Made by a program: the position numbers and the translations under genes. Source: Competibacteraceae bacterium UBA2792 (GTDB lineage: Bacteria > Pseudomonadota > Gammaproteobacteria > Competibacterales > Competibacteraceae). From it: DNA of 8,574 nt. Each line of letters starts with the position of its first letter. Position 1 is the first letter of the stretch. Positions 1 to 6,934 of the stretch are shown here, in pieces. Location: positions 1 to 8,574 of the forward strand of contig DEHU01000260.1 in assembly GCA_002352125.1 (NCBI GenBank), read 5' to 3'. A model generated the notes under the pieces. It was given only the letters and a program-made list of their open reading frames with translations. It was not told the origin of the DNA and did no database searches.

Positions 1-186
1 GAACAAATCGTTCGCGGCTTTCAAAAACGCATCGTCGAAGGGAACCGGCTGAACCGGAGGAGCGGCTGGAGTCGATGCCTGCTTCTGGTCGGCAGAAGGC
101 GCAGCGCATCCTCCCAAGCACGCTACCAGCACCAGAACAAACCAGTTTCGCATCAGTCCGGAACTACCCATTTCAAGAATCTTCAT
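1..186 (-). CDS. Putative exported lipoprotein, C-terminus cut off by the window edge
   Basis: 62 codons are visible and the frame runs off the left edge. A charged N-terminus is followed by a hydrophobic stretch (about residues 14-24) and two overlapping lipobox candidates, LVAC (C23) and LGGC (C27). This fits export and lipidation by signal peptidase II. After the cysteine comes a Pro/Ala/Gln-rich linker (about 30-49) and the start of a folded part reading FDDAFLKAANDLF, which I cannot assign to a family. The ATG at 186 overlaps the kinase stop codon in the form ATGA, and AGGAGG (197-202) lies 10 bases upstream. An in-frame ATG at 195 sits only one base from that box and is unlikely. An internal ATG at 153 would give a more classical signal peptide (MRNWFVLVLVACLGGC) but has no clear ribosome site. 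Translation is very likely coupled to the kinase, so an envelope partner of the kinase is a fair inference. Exported lipoprotein is well supported; function is unknown. Confidence 0.8.
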   Translation of the reverse strand, partial: MKILEMGSSGLMRNWFVLVLVACLGGCAAPSADQKQASTPAAPPVQPVPFDDAFLKAANDLF

Positions 187-2531
187 GGCTTGCATGCCTC
201 CTGTTCGGCGATTGACAAAGGTTCTCCAAGTTGTGCTTTGAGCAGCACTTCTCTGCAGCCTGACTTCGGTGCCTTTTGGCGAGGCTGGCCCGCGAATTCT
301 GGCGCGGGTTTGGATTGTCTCACTGGCTGCGCCATCTCGGGTTTCGATACCGCATTGGCCGACGTCTTTGGTGCTGGCATCTTTTCGGGAGGAGCCGCTA
401 TCGCTGCCCGACGCTTAGCCTCTTCGGCTGCCCGACGCTTGGCGTCTTCGGCCGCCTGGCGCTTAGCCTCTTCGGCTGCCCGACGCTTGGCCTCTTCGGC
501 CGCCTGGCGCTTAGCTTCTTCGGCTGCCCGGCGCTTGGCGTCTTCGGCGGCTTGCTGGCGGGCTTCGTTCTCGATTTTCTGTTGCGCTTCGCTGGATACC
601 TGTTCCCGTTTGGCCCGTAAAGCCTGATTCAGGCTGGCGAGTTGCGGATGGCCGGATTCGAGTTGGCCTAGTTGTGCCAGATATTCCTCGGCAAGCTGGA
701 AATCCGCTTGGTCGATAGCAGCTTTGGCCCAATCGGCATACCGATCAGCAAGTTGCTCCAATTTGGCGCGTGCCTCGCCGTTGTCGGGCGCCAAAACGGT
801 TATCCGATTGTAACACGCCACCACTTCGCCACCCTTTCTGGAGGACAGGCGGTCAAGCGGAAACCGGGTAGCGCAATCTCGCAACAGCTCGGCAACGCGG
901 CTGCTGGCTTGCATCGCCGCCTTCACCCGATCGCGCAAGGCGAGCAATTCCGGTTGGTCAGCAACCAAACTTAACCCTTCCTCGATTCGCTTCAAGCTCT
1001 CGTCCAACTCGCCTCGCTGCTGCAATTCGCGCGCTTGAATCAGCAGTTGCGCGATACGCTGCCGCTGTTCGAGCCGGCCCCGAATCACTTCACGCAAAGT
1101 CGATAATTCGGGATGGCCGGGAACGAGCCGCAATCCCTCTTCGATCAATTCCAAACCACCCTCGGCATCGCCTCCTTGCCAGCGTGCGTGCGCCTCGGTC
1201 AAAAGCTGGCCGGCCCGTTGCCGCCGTTGCTGGAACTGAGCCTGCAACGCATCGCGCAACGTTCCCAAACCGCCGTGATCGGGAACGCGCTGCAAACCTT
1301 CCTCGACCAGTTGCAGGCTGCGATCCAATCCGCCATCGCGATAGTACCGCTGGGCTTGCTCCAACAAACGAGCAGCTTCCCGATAGCGTTCGACCCGCTC
1401 GCGCAACGCCGACAACCGGGCGTCGCTCGGCGAAACGTTAAGACCCAGTTTGATCAATTCCAGGCTTTGTTCGAATTCGTTTTTCTGGAAGTGTTTGACG
1501 GCCAATTGCTCGTAATTGGCGGCAATCGCGGAACGATTTTCCGGTATGGGCGGCAATCCGATGACGCCGATCTCGGGATCGGTTTGCGTCAATCGCCGAA
1601 ACAGAGTCGAATATATCGTGCTGCCGACGGCCAGAATCGATAGCGACAAACCTCCCGCTAACAAGATTTTTTTCGGGCTAGAAGAATTTTTAAACGCTTG
1701 AAAGATTCGCGTCGTATCGCGTACGGAATAAAGCGACAGCCGGGTCCTAGGATGGTCGAGCGCGCGAACGAATTCCTCGGCGCTCTCGAAGCGGTCGGCT
1801 GGATCTTTGGCCAGCAGTTTTTGCAACACGGGCTGAAGATGGCCGAATCCCGCCGGCAATTGCGGAACCGGCTGCGAGCAATGCATCATGGCGATGCTGA
1901 TGACATCGTCCGCTCGATACGGCGGCTGCCTGGCCAGCATTTCGTAAAAAACGATGCCGAGGCTGTACAGATCGGAGCGATTGTCCAGTTTCCTGCCGGT
2001 AATTTGTTCCGGACTCATGTAAACGGGACTGCCGATGGCGAGTCCGGGCGCAGTTAACTGGGTGTCATCGGCATCGACCACTTTAGCGATGCCGAAATCG
2101 CTGAGCACCGGCGTACCGTCTTGACGAAACAGAATGTTTTGCGGCTTGATGTCGCGATGAATGACACCGCGACCGTGGGCATAAGCCAGTGCTCCCGCCA
2201 TCGACCTAATGATGTCCAAAGCGCGTTCCAGGCTTAATCCTTGCTCGATTTGTTGCGCCAGCGTCCCTTCGGGCAGAAACTCCATGGAAAAGTAGTAATC
2301 AGAACCGCACGAACCGAAATCGTAAACCGTGATGATTTGGGGATGCTGGAATTGGGCAATAATGCGCCCTTCCTTCAGAAATCGTTCGGTAAAAGTCTCG
2401 TCTCTGACCGAGGCCGGCTGCATGACTTTCAGAGCGACTTGGCGGTCGAGCGATTCCTGAACGGCAAGATAAACGGTCGCCATACCGCCCCTGCCGATCT
2501 TGCGTAAAATCGTATAGCCTGGAATTTCCAT
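183..2531 (-). CDS. Membrane-anchored Ser/Thr protein kinase with periplasmic TPR-like repeats and an Ala/Glu/Lys/Arg octad rod
   Basis: 782 aa. The N-terminal 260 residues are a complete Hanks-type kinase: glycine loop GRGGMATV (13-20), ATP-binding K35 in VALK, probable helix-C E54, catalytic loop HRDIKPQN (125-132, an RD kinase), DFG (145-147), activation segment with T157/T160 and S168 before SPE (173-175), and DLYSLG (188-192). All key residues are present, so it should be active. A single membrane segment follows (about 289-309), placing the kinase in the cytoplasm and the remaining ~470 residues in the periplasm, as in PknB-like receptors but without PASTA domains. That part has about six TPR-like helical repeats (around 340-380, 386-430, 440-483, 493-536, 571-594, 603-638) with signatures such as SLQLVEEGL. 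Then come six octads of the type AAEEAKRR (661-708), a Pro-rich linker and a tail with C759 and C780. The opening resembles PpkA-type kinases, but the vWA domain of PpkA is absent. The ATG at 2531 is required for MEIPGYTILRKIG; its ribosome site is weak. Substrates and ligand are unknown. Confidence 0.93.
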   Translation of the reverse strand: MEIPGYTILRKIGRGGMATVYLAVQESLDRQVALKVMQPASVRDETFTERFLKEGRIIAQFQHPQIITVYDFGSCGSDYYFSMEFLPEGTLAQQIEQGLSLERALDIIRSMAGALAYAHGRGVIHRDIKPQNILFRQDGTPVLSDFGIAKVVDADDTQLTAPGLAIGSPVYMSPEQITGRKLDNRSDLYSLGIVFYEMLARQPPYRADDVISIAMMHCSQPVPQLPAGFGHLQPVLQKLLAKDPADRFESAEEFVRALDHPRTRLSLYSVRDTTRIFQAFKNSSSPKKILLAGGLSLSILAVGSTIYSTLFRRLTQTDPEIGVIGLPPIPENRSAIAANYEQLAVKHFQKNEFEQSLELIKLGLNVSPSDARLSALRERVERYREAARLLEQAQRYYRDGGLDRSLQLVEEGLQRVPDHGGLGTLRDALQAQFQQRRQRAGQLLTEAHARWQGGDAEGGLELIEEGLRLVPGHPELSTLREVIRGRLEQRQRIAQLLIQARELQQRGELDESLKRIEEGLSLVADQPELLALRDRVKAAMQASSRVAELLRDCATRFPLDRLSSRKGGEVVACYNRITVLAPDNGEARAKLEQLADRYADWAKAAIDQADFQLAEEYLAQLGQLESGHPQLASLNQALRAKREQVSSEAQQKIENEARQQAAEDAKRRAAEEAKRQAAEEAKRRAAEEAKRQAAEDAKRRAAEEAKRRAAIAAPPEKMPAPKTSANAVSKPEMAQPVRQSKPAPEFAGQPRQKAPKSGCREVLLKAQLGEPLSIAEQEACKP
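197..202 (-). promoter_or_regulatory. Strong ribosome binding site of the lipoprotein gene, inside the kinase gene
   Basis: AGGAGG on the minus strand lies within the last codons of the kinase gene, 10 bases before the ATG at 186. It favours the start that forms the ATGA overlap over the internal ATG at 153. Confidence 0.6.
408..551 (-). repeat. Six tandem 24-base repeats in the kinase gene
   Basis: Six imperfect 24-base units encode the octads AAE(E/D)AKR(R/Q), kinase residues 661-708, and a degenerate unit follows at the high-coordinate end. The middle units alternate between ending in RR and RQ, and the DNA alternates in step (units beginning gctgcccg versus gccgcctg). The array therefore looks like duplication of a 48-base block. 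The protein product should be one long, highly charged helix like the TolA or IgA-protease-linker rods. Copy number is likely to vary between strains through slippage. Confidence 0.9.
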
Positions 2532-2577
2532 AACTATCGTGATGGCCTCGCCGTTTTAACCACCTGCGTTATCCTAA

Positions 2578-2586
2578 ATTTTAACA
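2578..2586 (-). promoter_or_regulatory. Possible extended -10 promoter for the kinase-lipoprotein operon
   Basis: On the minus strand the sequence TGT-TAAAAT matches the extended -10 form TGnTATAAT with one mismatch. It lies about 47 bases before the kinase ATG, in the only AT-rich part of this gap. I see no convincing -35 box 17 bases upstream, where the sequence is GC-rich. It is offered because the kinase is separated from the upstream operon by 136 bases and probably needs its own start. Confidence 0.3.
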
Positions 2587-2667
2587 CTCTATTCTCGCGT
2601 GGCCGGGGCGGCCGCCGGGCTGGGAGTTCGTCGCTGCCGGTGATATCTTCGACACCAATCCTGTCCA

Positions 2668-3900
2668 TCAAGCCCGCCGGCGAGGACGCCCTACCAATAA
2701 CCAGGCCCACGCCAAGAACTGCCCCGCCAGCGCCAATCCGAAAGCCAATCGATATCCCGTCTCCGCGTAACCGCCACCAGCCGCCGGCCAGCGGTCAATG
2801 ATCGCGCCCATACCCCACTGGCCAGCGAAAGCCAGCACGAACACCAGCAAGTTCAGCGCGGTGTTCGCCCGCGCCGACAGGGCCGGCGGAAAAATTTGCG
2901 ACAGAATCGCGTAATTCAACATCCCGCTGGTACCGAAAAATCCAAACAAAATCCACAACGGCAACGGTGGCCCCACCTTGGACAGCAACGCCAGTTGCAC
3001 GAGCATAAACAACGCCATGCCGCCCGCCGCCGCCATCGCCGGCGGAATGCCTCGTCGCGATAAACGGTAAGCTAGCTGTCCCATGCTGATGAATCCTCCC
3101 ACCATGGCCGCCGCGATCCAAAACAAATAATCGGCGGCTACCGTCTTGTCCAATCCGGTCACGTCGCGCAACCACGGCCCCGCCCACAACCCCTGAATCG
3201 CCAAAAACGACGACTGCGATAACACGCTACTCGGCGCGATCCACCAAAATGTCCGGCTGCGAAAAACGTCGGCTACGCCCCGCAACTGCAACCGCCAGTC
3301 GCCCGCCGCCGCGCCAGCGCCGCGTTCCGGTACCGCTCGCAACAAGATGAACGCGACCACCATGCTTGACCCCGCCAGCCCGGCAAACAGCCCACGCCAA
3401 TGAATCCATTGCAGTACGGCTTCGATCGGCGCAGTAGCCGCCAACGCTCCCAGACCACCGGCCGCTAACACCCAGCCGTTGACCACAGGCAACCGCTCGG
3501 CCGGAAACCACAGCACGAACGCTTTGAAACTGGCCATCAAGCAGGCCGACACACCCAAACCGATCAACCCTCGGCCTATCACCAATTCTGCCGGGTTGCC
3601 GCTCACCGCGAACAGGCTGGCCCCGGCCGTCGCAAACAGCAGCAAGACCGCCTCCACCCGACGCGGCCCAAACCGATCCAGCAACACGCCCAACGGTAGT
3701 TGGAACGCAGCGAAAGTCAGAAAATAAGCGCTGGTCAACAACCCCAGGTCGGTGGCATCCAACCGCAGCTCCGCCACCAGATAAGGCGAAAGCACCGCGT
3801 TGATGGTGCGGTATAGATAAGACAAGAAATAACCGGCAGCAAACGGCAAGAAAATCCGCAATACGATCGCCGACGAAGAAAGTGATACCGCATCGGTCAT
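2668..3900 (-). CDS. MFS transporter, third gene of the transferase-tpm operon
   Basis: 410 aa, the usual size for a 12-helix major facilitator in the inner membrane. Hydrophobic segments run through the whole chain, with a hydrophilic central loop at about 191-212. The signature motif A is present as GVLLDRFGPRR (71-81) in the loop between helices 2 and 3, and a second, weaker DRW turn lies at 369-371 in the C-terminal half. GRGLIGLGVSAC (109-120) fits helix 4. Substrate cannot be read from the sequence; a small organic anion or drug-like compound is possible. I chose the ATG at 3900 because it overlaps the tpm stop codon as ATGA and directly precedes the first hydrophobic region. A longer frame back to 3972 would only add 24 polar residues translated from inside tpm. 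Co-translation with tpm suggests export or uptake of something linked to methylation, but this is inference. Confidence 0.88.
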   Translation of the reverse strand: MTDAVSLSSSAIVLRIFLPFAAGYFLSYLYRTINAVLSPYLVAELRLDATDLGLLTSAYFLTFAAFQLPLGVLLDRFGPRRVEAVLLLFATAGASLFAVSGNPAELVIGRGLIGLGVSACLMASFKAFVLWFPAERLPVVNGWVLAAGGLGALAATAPIEAVLQWIHWRGLFAGLAGSSMVVAFILLRAVPERGAGAAAGDWRLQLRGVADVFRSRTFWWIAPSSVLSQSSFLAIQGLWAGPWLRDVTGLDKTVAADYLFWIAAAMVGGFISMGQLAYRLSRRGIPPAMAAAGGMALFMLVQLALLSKVGPPLPLWILFGFFGTSGMLNYAILSQIFPPALSARANTALNLLVFVLAFAGQWGMGAIIDRWPAAGGGYAETGYRLAFGLALAGQFLAWAWLLVGRPRRRA

Positions 3901-4568
3901 CGGTCCGCAACCGCGCGGCGCGTCAATAGATATGCTTTCTCCAGCAACCACGTCAGGCCGCGCTCCCGCCAACGCGATTCTTCCGATAGCGCATCGCGCG
4001 TATAGAGCAACTCGACCTCGCGAGTCGGCCCATACAACTCCTGCACTTCCGCCTCGCCGACTGCGAACGGCGGTCCTGCCAACAGCGCCTGGTCGTATTC
4101 CAGCGTCACCAGCAACGTCCCGATTCCATCTGGCAGAATCGTCTCCAACTTGCGCGCGTAGCGCCCGCGCATCGCTGGTGGCAATGCGATCAGCGAAGCA
4201 CGGTCGTAAACGCCGGCAACATCGGCGAGATGGCGCGGCTCCAAATCAAAAAAATCGCCCAGCAAAACGCGGATTTCGTCTTGTTCCCACACGTCGAAAG
4301 CCTCCTCCCGCCGGCGATGCGGCTGCAAACCGTTTTCTCGAAAGAAGGCTTCGACCGCGACCGGGCTGATTTCCACTCCGGTCACGGGATGACCTTCGCC
4401 CGCCAGCCACAGCAAATCCCGGCTTTTGCCGCACAGCGGAACGAACACCCGCTGGCCGGGAAGCAGCTCCAGCCGGTTCCAGAACCGCTGAAGATGAAGA
4501 TTGATTTCCTGTTGGTGAAAGCCGATCTCGGCCCGCTCCCACCGTTCGTGCCAGAAACCCGGTTCCAT
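3897..4568 (-). CDS. tpm: Thiopurine S-methyltransferase (bacterial TPMT family)
   Basis: 223 aa, full length for the bacterial family. This is a cytoplasmic SAM-dependent methyltransferase that methylates thiopurines in vitro; bacterial members are tied to selenium and tellurium oxyanion methylation and to resistance. Family marks in order: FWHERW (5-10) and IGFH (15-18) at the N-terminus, VPLCGKSRDL (43-52) in the SAM pocket, GVEIS (64-68) at the end of strand 2, GDFF (104-107), YDRASLIALPP (121-131) and LEYDQ (156-160). All are intact. The ATG at 4568 follows GAGGTGA (4573-4579), which overlaps the stop codon of the upstream transferase gene four bases away. The gene ends in an ATGA overlap with the MFS gene. 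It is therefore the middle gene of a translationally coupled operon. The physiological substrate is not shown by the sequence. Confidence 0.95.
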   Translation of the reverse strand: MEPGFWHERWERAEIGFHQQEINLHLQRFWNRLELLPGQRVFVPLCGKSRDLLWLAGEGHPVTGVEISPVAVEAFFRENGLQPHRRREEAFDVWEQDEIRVLLGDFFDLEPRHLADVAGVYDRASLIALPPAMRGRYARKLETILPDGIGTLLVTLEYDQALLAGPPFAVGEAEVQELYGPTREVELLYTRDALSEESRWRERGLTWLLEKAYLLTRRAVADR

Positions 4569-4572
4569 GCTA

Positions 4573-5355
4573 TCACCTCGCGTTTAGATCGAAGAAATGA
4601 TCGCGAAGACGCCAGCCTCGCCACCGCCAATCCGCGTCCGCCGCCGCCAACGCACCGCTCCAACCGAACTCCAACGGCAGATTCAACACGCTCCATTGCC
4701 GTTGTGTCGCATCGTGCAGGCACGCCCGGCCGTCCGGGTGCGCATCGTCTCCAAAACAGACCTCCAAGTTTTGCAAGCCGCTGGCCAAGCCACCACCCAA
4801 CGCCTTGGCGATGGCTTCCTTGCGCGTCCAGCAGGAGAAAAACGCTTCCCGTTCCCGCCCTGGTGGCAACATTCGGAACAAGGCTCGTTCGCATGGCGTG
4901 CAAACGCGGTCGAGAATGGCGGCAAAACTTGCGGTTCGATCGAGGCGTTCCAAATCGACGCCCACCTCTTGATACGCGATCGCGTACAATGCCCCGTCGC
5001 CGCTGTGTGACAGATTGAAATGCAGCCCCGCTTCCGCTTCTATCCCGGCCAGGGCCGGCTTGCCGTGCGATCCCTGTTCGAAGCGCAAACTCGTTGCCGG
5101 TCTGCCCAGATACGCGCCCAACAATTGGCGCAACAAACCCCGCCCAGCAACGAAGCGGTCCCGATGCTCTGGAAAACGAAACCGCGCCGCTCGCTCCCGT
5201 TCGTCCGCCGACAGCGTTGCCGCCAGATCCGTCAGGGACCTCGACGGCCGATCCAAACCGGTCAGCCATACGTGAATTTCGCCGACGGCTAACGCCCGCC
5301 CCCACTCATTTGGGGAGGCAACCGGCCAAGTTGACGCAATCATCCTATCGTTCAT
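4573..5355 (-). CDS. Sfp-type 4'-phosphopantetheinyl transferase
   Basis: 260 aa from the chosen start, within the usual range of Sfp/HetI-type enzymes. It moves phosphopantetheine from CoA to a serine of carrier proteins (ACP, PCP or aryl carriers), in the cytoplasm. Motifs, numbered from this start: GSHGKP (95-100), FNLSHS (113-118), GVDLE (132-136) with Mg-binding D134 and E136, and WTRKEAIAKA (176-185) with catalytic E180 and K184. All are intact. The length and two-lobe layout exclude the short AcpS type. Start choice is uncertain: ATG 5355 and ATG 5343 both lack a good ribosome site, and the frame stays open to a GTG at 5400 inside the spacer before fadM. It is the first gene of the tpm-MFS operon. 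No polyketide or peptide synthase is in view, so its carrier protein must lie elsewhere. Confidence 0.93.
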   Translation of the reverse strand: MNDRMIASTWPVASPNEWGRALAVGEIHVWLTGLDRPSRSLTDLAATLSADERERAARFRFPEHRDRFVAGRGLLRQLLGAYLGRPATSLRFEQGSHGKPALAGIEAEAGLHFNLSHSGDGALYAIAYQEVGVDLERLDRTASFAAILDRVCTPCERALFRMLPPGREREAFFSCWTRKEAIAKALGGGLASGLQNLEVCFGDDAHPDGRACLHDATQRQWSVLNLPLEFGWSGALAAADADWRWRGWRLRDHFFDLNAR

Positions 5356-5414
5356 CGTGGTCGCGCGGTTACAGTGAGCATCAGTTCGGCAATCGATCAC
5401 GAGGGAAGCACGTC
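5356..5414. promoter_or_regulatory. Divergent promoter region between the transferase operon and fadM
   Basis: These 59 bases separate two genes that point away from each other, so promoters for both should lie here or overlap the 5' ends. I could not find a convincing pair of -35 and -10 boxes for either direction: TTGACG at 5331-5336 is a fair -35 match for fadM but has no good partner. No clear FadR-like operator was seen. Confidence 0.35.
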
Positions 5415-5819
5415 ATGAACCACGCCATCGAAATCAAGGTGCGAGGTTATCATCTCGACCTGTACCGCCACGTCAACAACGCCCGTTATTTAGAGTTTTT
5501 GGAGGAGGCTCGCTGGAGTTTTCTGGAAAGCAAGGGCAACTTGGATTACCTGCAAGAAAAGGGCTACAGCTTTGCCCTGGTCAACATTAACATCAACTAC
5601 CGCCGCGCCGCATACATGGGCGAGGTCTTGCAAATCGTGACATCGGTCAAATCCATCGGCACCCGCAGTTGCGTCATGCACCAGCTCGTCACGCTCAAGG
5701 GTAGCGATACCCTCGTCGCCGATGCCGACATCACATTCGTCATCGTCGATACCCGAACTGAAAAGGCGGCGCTGCTGGAAGGCGAGTTGCGGGCGGCGTT
5801 GGAACGAATGGCGAATTAG
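5415..5819 (+). CDS. fadM: Long-chain acyl-CoA thioesterase III, hotdog fold (FadM/YbaW)
   Basis: 134 aa, the normal length for FadM. It hydrolyses long-chain acyl-CoA esters in the cytoplasm; in E. coli it is linked to beta-oxidation by-products and repressed by FadR. The N-terminus IKVRGYHLDLYRHVNNARY carries the hotdog signature, with D17 and HVNN (21-24), followed by LEFLEEARW and later VNININYRR (about 57-65), ITFVIVDTRT and EGELRAALE. These stretches match E. coli FadM/YbaW as I remember it almost position by position, so the assignment is firmer than a generic 4HBT call. The ATG at 5415 follows GAGG (5401-5404) by 10 bases and starts exactly at the family N-terminus. The frame is open far upstream, but that part lies inside the transferase gene on the other strand and is not family sequence. 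It is the only plus-strand gene and is probably transcribed alone. Confidence 0.95.
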   Translation: MNHAIEIKVRGYHLDLYRHVNNARYLEFLEEARWSFLESKGNLDYLQEKGYSFALVNININYRRAAYMGEVLQIVTSVKSIGTRSCVMHQLVTLKGSDTLVADADITFVIVDTRTEKAALLEGELRAALERMAN

Positions 5820-5836
5820 CCGCTGTAAGAGGCCGT

Positions 5837-6802
5837 TTACCGGACCTCCCAGCGCCAAGCGTGTTCGACGATCATGGTCAAGTCAGCATAACGCGGCTCC
5901 CAGCCCAGTTCCGTCCGCGCCCGCCGCGAATCGGCCACTAGTCGCGCTGGATCGCCTGGCCGGCGTTCGCCATGCACCACCGAAAAATTGCGGCCGGTCA
6001 CCGCGCGGGCCGCGTCGATCACTTCCTGCACCGAAAAGCCGTTACCGTTGCCCAAATTGTAAGCGGTGCTGCCGCCGCCATCCCACAACCGCTGTAGCGC
6101 CAGCCAGTGCGCTTCGCACAGGTCGGTTACGTGGATGTAGTCGCGGATGCAAGTACCATCCGGCGTATCGTAGTCGGTACCGAACACGGTGACGTGCGGC
6201 CGGCGACCGGAGGCCGCCTGAAGCACCAGCGGAATCAGGTGCGTCTCTGGATCATGACATTCGCCCAATTCGCCTTCGGGATCAGCACCAGCGGCGTTAA
6301 AATAACGCAAACTAACTGCTTTCAATCCATACGCTATATCGTAATCCTGCAACATTTGTTCGACCATCCATTTGCCGCGTCCGTAGGGATTGATGGGGTT
6401 CTTGGGATGGTCTTCGTCGATCGGGATGCGGATCGGTTCGCCAAAAATGGCTGCGGTCGAAGAAAAAATGAAACAACGCGTTCGATGCGAAACCATGGCA
6501 TCCAGCAGATGCTGGGTCTTGAATACGTTGTTGCGATAATATTTGGCCGGTTCCTGCACCGATTCGCCGACCTGAATGTGGGACGCGAAATGCATGACGC
6601 CGTCGAACCGGTTGGCTCCAAACAAATCGTCCAACACGTCCAGCTCGCCCAGATCGCCCAGCACGAACCGTCCGCCCACGACTGCATCCCGGCGACCAGC
6701 AGACAGATTGTCCAACACGGTCACCTCGCAACCGCGCCGGCAAAGCAATTTGACCATGTGGGAACCGATGTAGCCCGCTCCACCCACTACGAGTACGTGC
6801 AT
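5837..6802 (-). CDS. galE: UDP-glucose 4-epimerase
   Basis: 321 aa, slightly shorter than the roughly 338 of E. coli GalE. It interconverts UDP-glucose and UDP-galactose with bound NAD+, in the cytoplasm, supplying galactose for lipopolysaccharide, exopolysaccharide or the Leloir pathway. It is an extended short-chain dehydrogenase: NAD-binding GGAGYIG (7-13), D31 after the second strand, HFASHIQVGES (71-81), SST (114-116), YGRGK with catalytic Y140 and K144, RYFNAAGA (166-173), and DGTCIRDYIHVTDL (215-228) of the sugar-binding part. SRRAR-ELGW closes the domain. All key residues are present. The ATG at 6802 follows AAGGA at a spacing of about 11 bases. The stop lies 17 bases from the fadM stop (convergent). 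The gene is 132 bases downstream of a coiled-coil membrane protein on the same strand, so it may have its own promoter. A related epimerase specificity (for example N-acetyl sugars) cannot be excluded. Confidence 0.94.
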   Translation of the reverse strand: MHVLVVGGAGYIGSHMVKLLCRRGCEVTVLDNLSAGRRDAVVGGRFVLGDLGELDVLDDLFGANRFDGVMHFASHIQVGESVQEPAKYYRNNVFKTQHLLDAMVSHRTRCFIFSSTAAIFGEPIRIPIDEDHPKNPINPYGRGKWMVEQMLQDYDIAYGLKAVSLRYFNAAGADPEGELGECHDPETHLIPLVLQAASGRRPHVTVFGTDYDTPDGTCIRDYIHVTDLCEAHWLALQRLWDGGGSTAYNLGNGNGFSVQEVIDAARAVTGRNFSVVHGERRPGDPARLVADSRRARTELGWEPRYADLTMIVEHAWRWEVR

Positions 6803-6934
6803 GATGGGAATTTTCCTTCATTTTCCGGCGCCGTGGTGCGGAAACGGCGGTTATCGATCACGCTCCGCCGCAACGACAGCTTCGCTCCCAAAAAACGACG
6901 AACCAGACATCCAAATCAGGCGATGAACGATCCT
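6803..6934. other. Spacer between the coiled-coil gene and galE
   Basis: 132 bases upstream of galE. It holds the probable galE ribosome site (AAGGA) next to the gene and a weak inverted repeat, CGGCGG (6845-6850) with CCGCCG (6865-6870) around a 14-base loop. A run of six T on the minus strand near 6890-6895 has no strong stem before it. I see no clear promoter and no small gene. Confidence 0.4.

Noticed and set aside
2601..2620. GC-rich palindrome (GGCGGCCGCC at 2607-2616) before the kinase, considered as terminator of the MFS operon
   Set aside because: A perfect palindrome without a loop makes a poor hairpin, and there is no T run directly after it on the minus strand. It may be simple GC-rich sequence.
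4382..5305. A 307-codon open frame on the minus strand across the transferase and tpm genes
   Set aside because: It is a frame shadow of two genes with complete catalytic motifs. Its translation is rich in Arg, Gly and Ser and shows no family features.
5094..5414. In-frame upstream extension of fadM
   Set aside because: The added 107 residues lie within the transferase gene on the other strand, and the FadM family begins at the ATG at 5415, which has its own ribosome site.
5820..5836. Shared terminator between the convergent fadM and galE genes
   Set aside because: The 17-base gap contains no stem longer than about three pairs and no T run; any terminator must lie inside the facing genes.
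6845..6870. Inverted repeat upstream of galE, considered as a terminator
   Set aside because: The six-base stem has a 14-base loop and only three T follow on the minus strand, so it is too weak to call.
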